From Rikenellaceae bacterium (lineage in GTDB: Bacteria; Bacteroidota; Bacteroidia; Bacteroidales; UBA932), in the NCBI GenBank assembly GCA_900769145.1, contig CAAGFN010000104.1:1-42428 (forward strand): a stretch of 42,428 nt of DNA, written 5' to 3'. Of this stretch, positions 42,375-42,428 are shown piece by piece. The notes under the pieces are model-generated. The model was not told the DNA's origin and did no database searches. It worked only from the letters and a program-made list of their open reading frames with translations. The position numbers and the translations under genes were made by a program. The stretch's first letter is position 1, and the number at the start of each line of letters is the position of its first letter.

Positions 42375-42428
42375 TAGCGGGACGCAGGATTGAACTGCGG
42401 ACCTCATGATTATGAATCATGCGCTCTA
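42375..42428 (-). tRNA. tRNA-Met (anticodon CAT), 5' part outside the window
   Basis: On the minus strand: anticodon arm CATGA-TTCATAA-TCATG with anticodon CAT, variable loop AGGTC, T-arm CGCAG-TTCAATC-CTGCG, acceptor strand TCCCGCT and discriminator A at 42375. CCA is not encoded. The anticodon stem lacks the three G:C pairs of initiator tRNA, so it is elongator Met; a tRNA-Ile2 with modified C34 cannot be fully excluded from the partial sequence. The D-arm and 5' acceptor strand lie past the right edge. Confidence 0.9.

Noticed and set aside
42247..42420. A 57-codon minus-strand frame starting inside the tRNA and ending TPLAYRKTGMVM
   Set aside because: Its N-terminal half is a translation of the tRNA and its terminator (IHNHEVRSSILRPAT), a known type of spurious call. 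The tail after the terminator reads like protein, but no separate start or family is recognisable.

Overview
The window looks like a chromosomal segment of a Bacteroidales-type bacterium (phylum Bacteroidota) of moderate to high GC. Evidence: a complete MoxR/Bat aerotolerance-type operon; ExbB-ExbD-TonB; a topoisomerase IV A subunit with the long acidic tails common in the phylum; secreted GH36, GH92 and GH2 glycosidases; and promoter -7 boxes matching the Bacteroidetes TAnnTTTG consensus. The genus cannot be fixed from sequence alone; an uncultured gut or rumen lineage (Cryptobacteroides-like) is my guess. Nothing here is phage-like or a large mobile element.

Layout. (1) 1-4.7 kb: the tail of an unknown gene with its terminator, then a secreted GH36 alpha-galactosidase (+) facing a secreted GH92 mannosidase-family enzyme (-) that has Gln where the family usually has its catalytic-acid Glu. 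(2) 4.77-9.14 kb (-): a tightly coupled run glyA, acyl-ACP thioesterase, AspT-type antiporter, NUDIX hydrolase. (3) 9.2-13.95 kb: a SpoU-type RNA methyltransferase diverging from glyA, a large secreted GH2 beta-galactosidase, and a DUF1016 (YhcG-like) protein without its nuclease domain that carries two in-gene palindromic repeats. (4) 13.96-24.19 kb (-): moxR, DUF58, a membrane protein, batA, batB, batC and a fused batD-batE gene, followed by a metallophosphatase/PQQ-propeller protein. (5) 24.2-28.6 kb (+): truA, exbB-exbD-tonB, and an RluB-type pseudouridine synthase with a long Arg/Gly/Tyr/Ser-rich tail. (6) 28.6-40.15 kb: housekeeping genes era, parC, aroK, recJ (-), lysS, a SpoU methyltransferase, aroE, ssb and purA. 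(7) 40.2-42.4 kb (-): a serine-hydrolase lipoprotein and an SGNH esterase in one operon under a canonical promoter, then a tRNA-Met(CAT) with its terminator, cut by the window edge.

How the genes work together. The glycosidases point to use of host or plant glycans (galactosides and mannosides). The Bat cluster encodes a MoxR AAA+ ATPase with two membrane VWA proteins, TPR proteins and BatD, probably one envelope complex. The ExbBD/TonB set powers outer-membrane transport. The rest is translation, DNA topology and repair, shikimate and purine metabolism.

The points most worth a second look are the GH92 Gln variant, the in-frame BatD-BatE fusion, the truncated DUF1016 gene with coding palindromes, and a short intergenic repeat family seen as three 34-nt tandem copies before aroE and once more in the leader of the esterase operon. 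No wholly new defence or mobile system was recognised.
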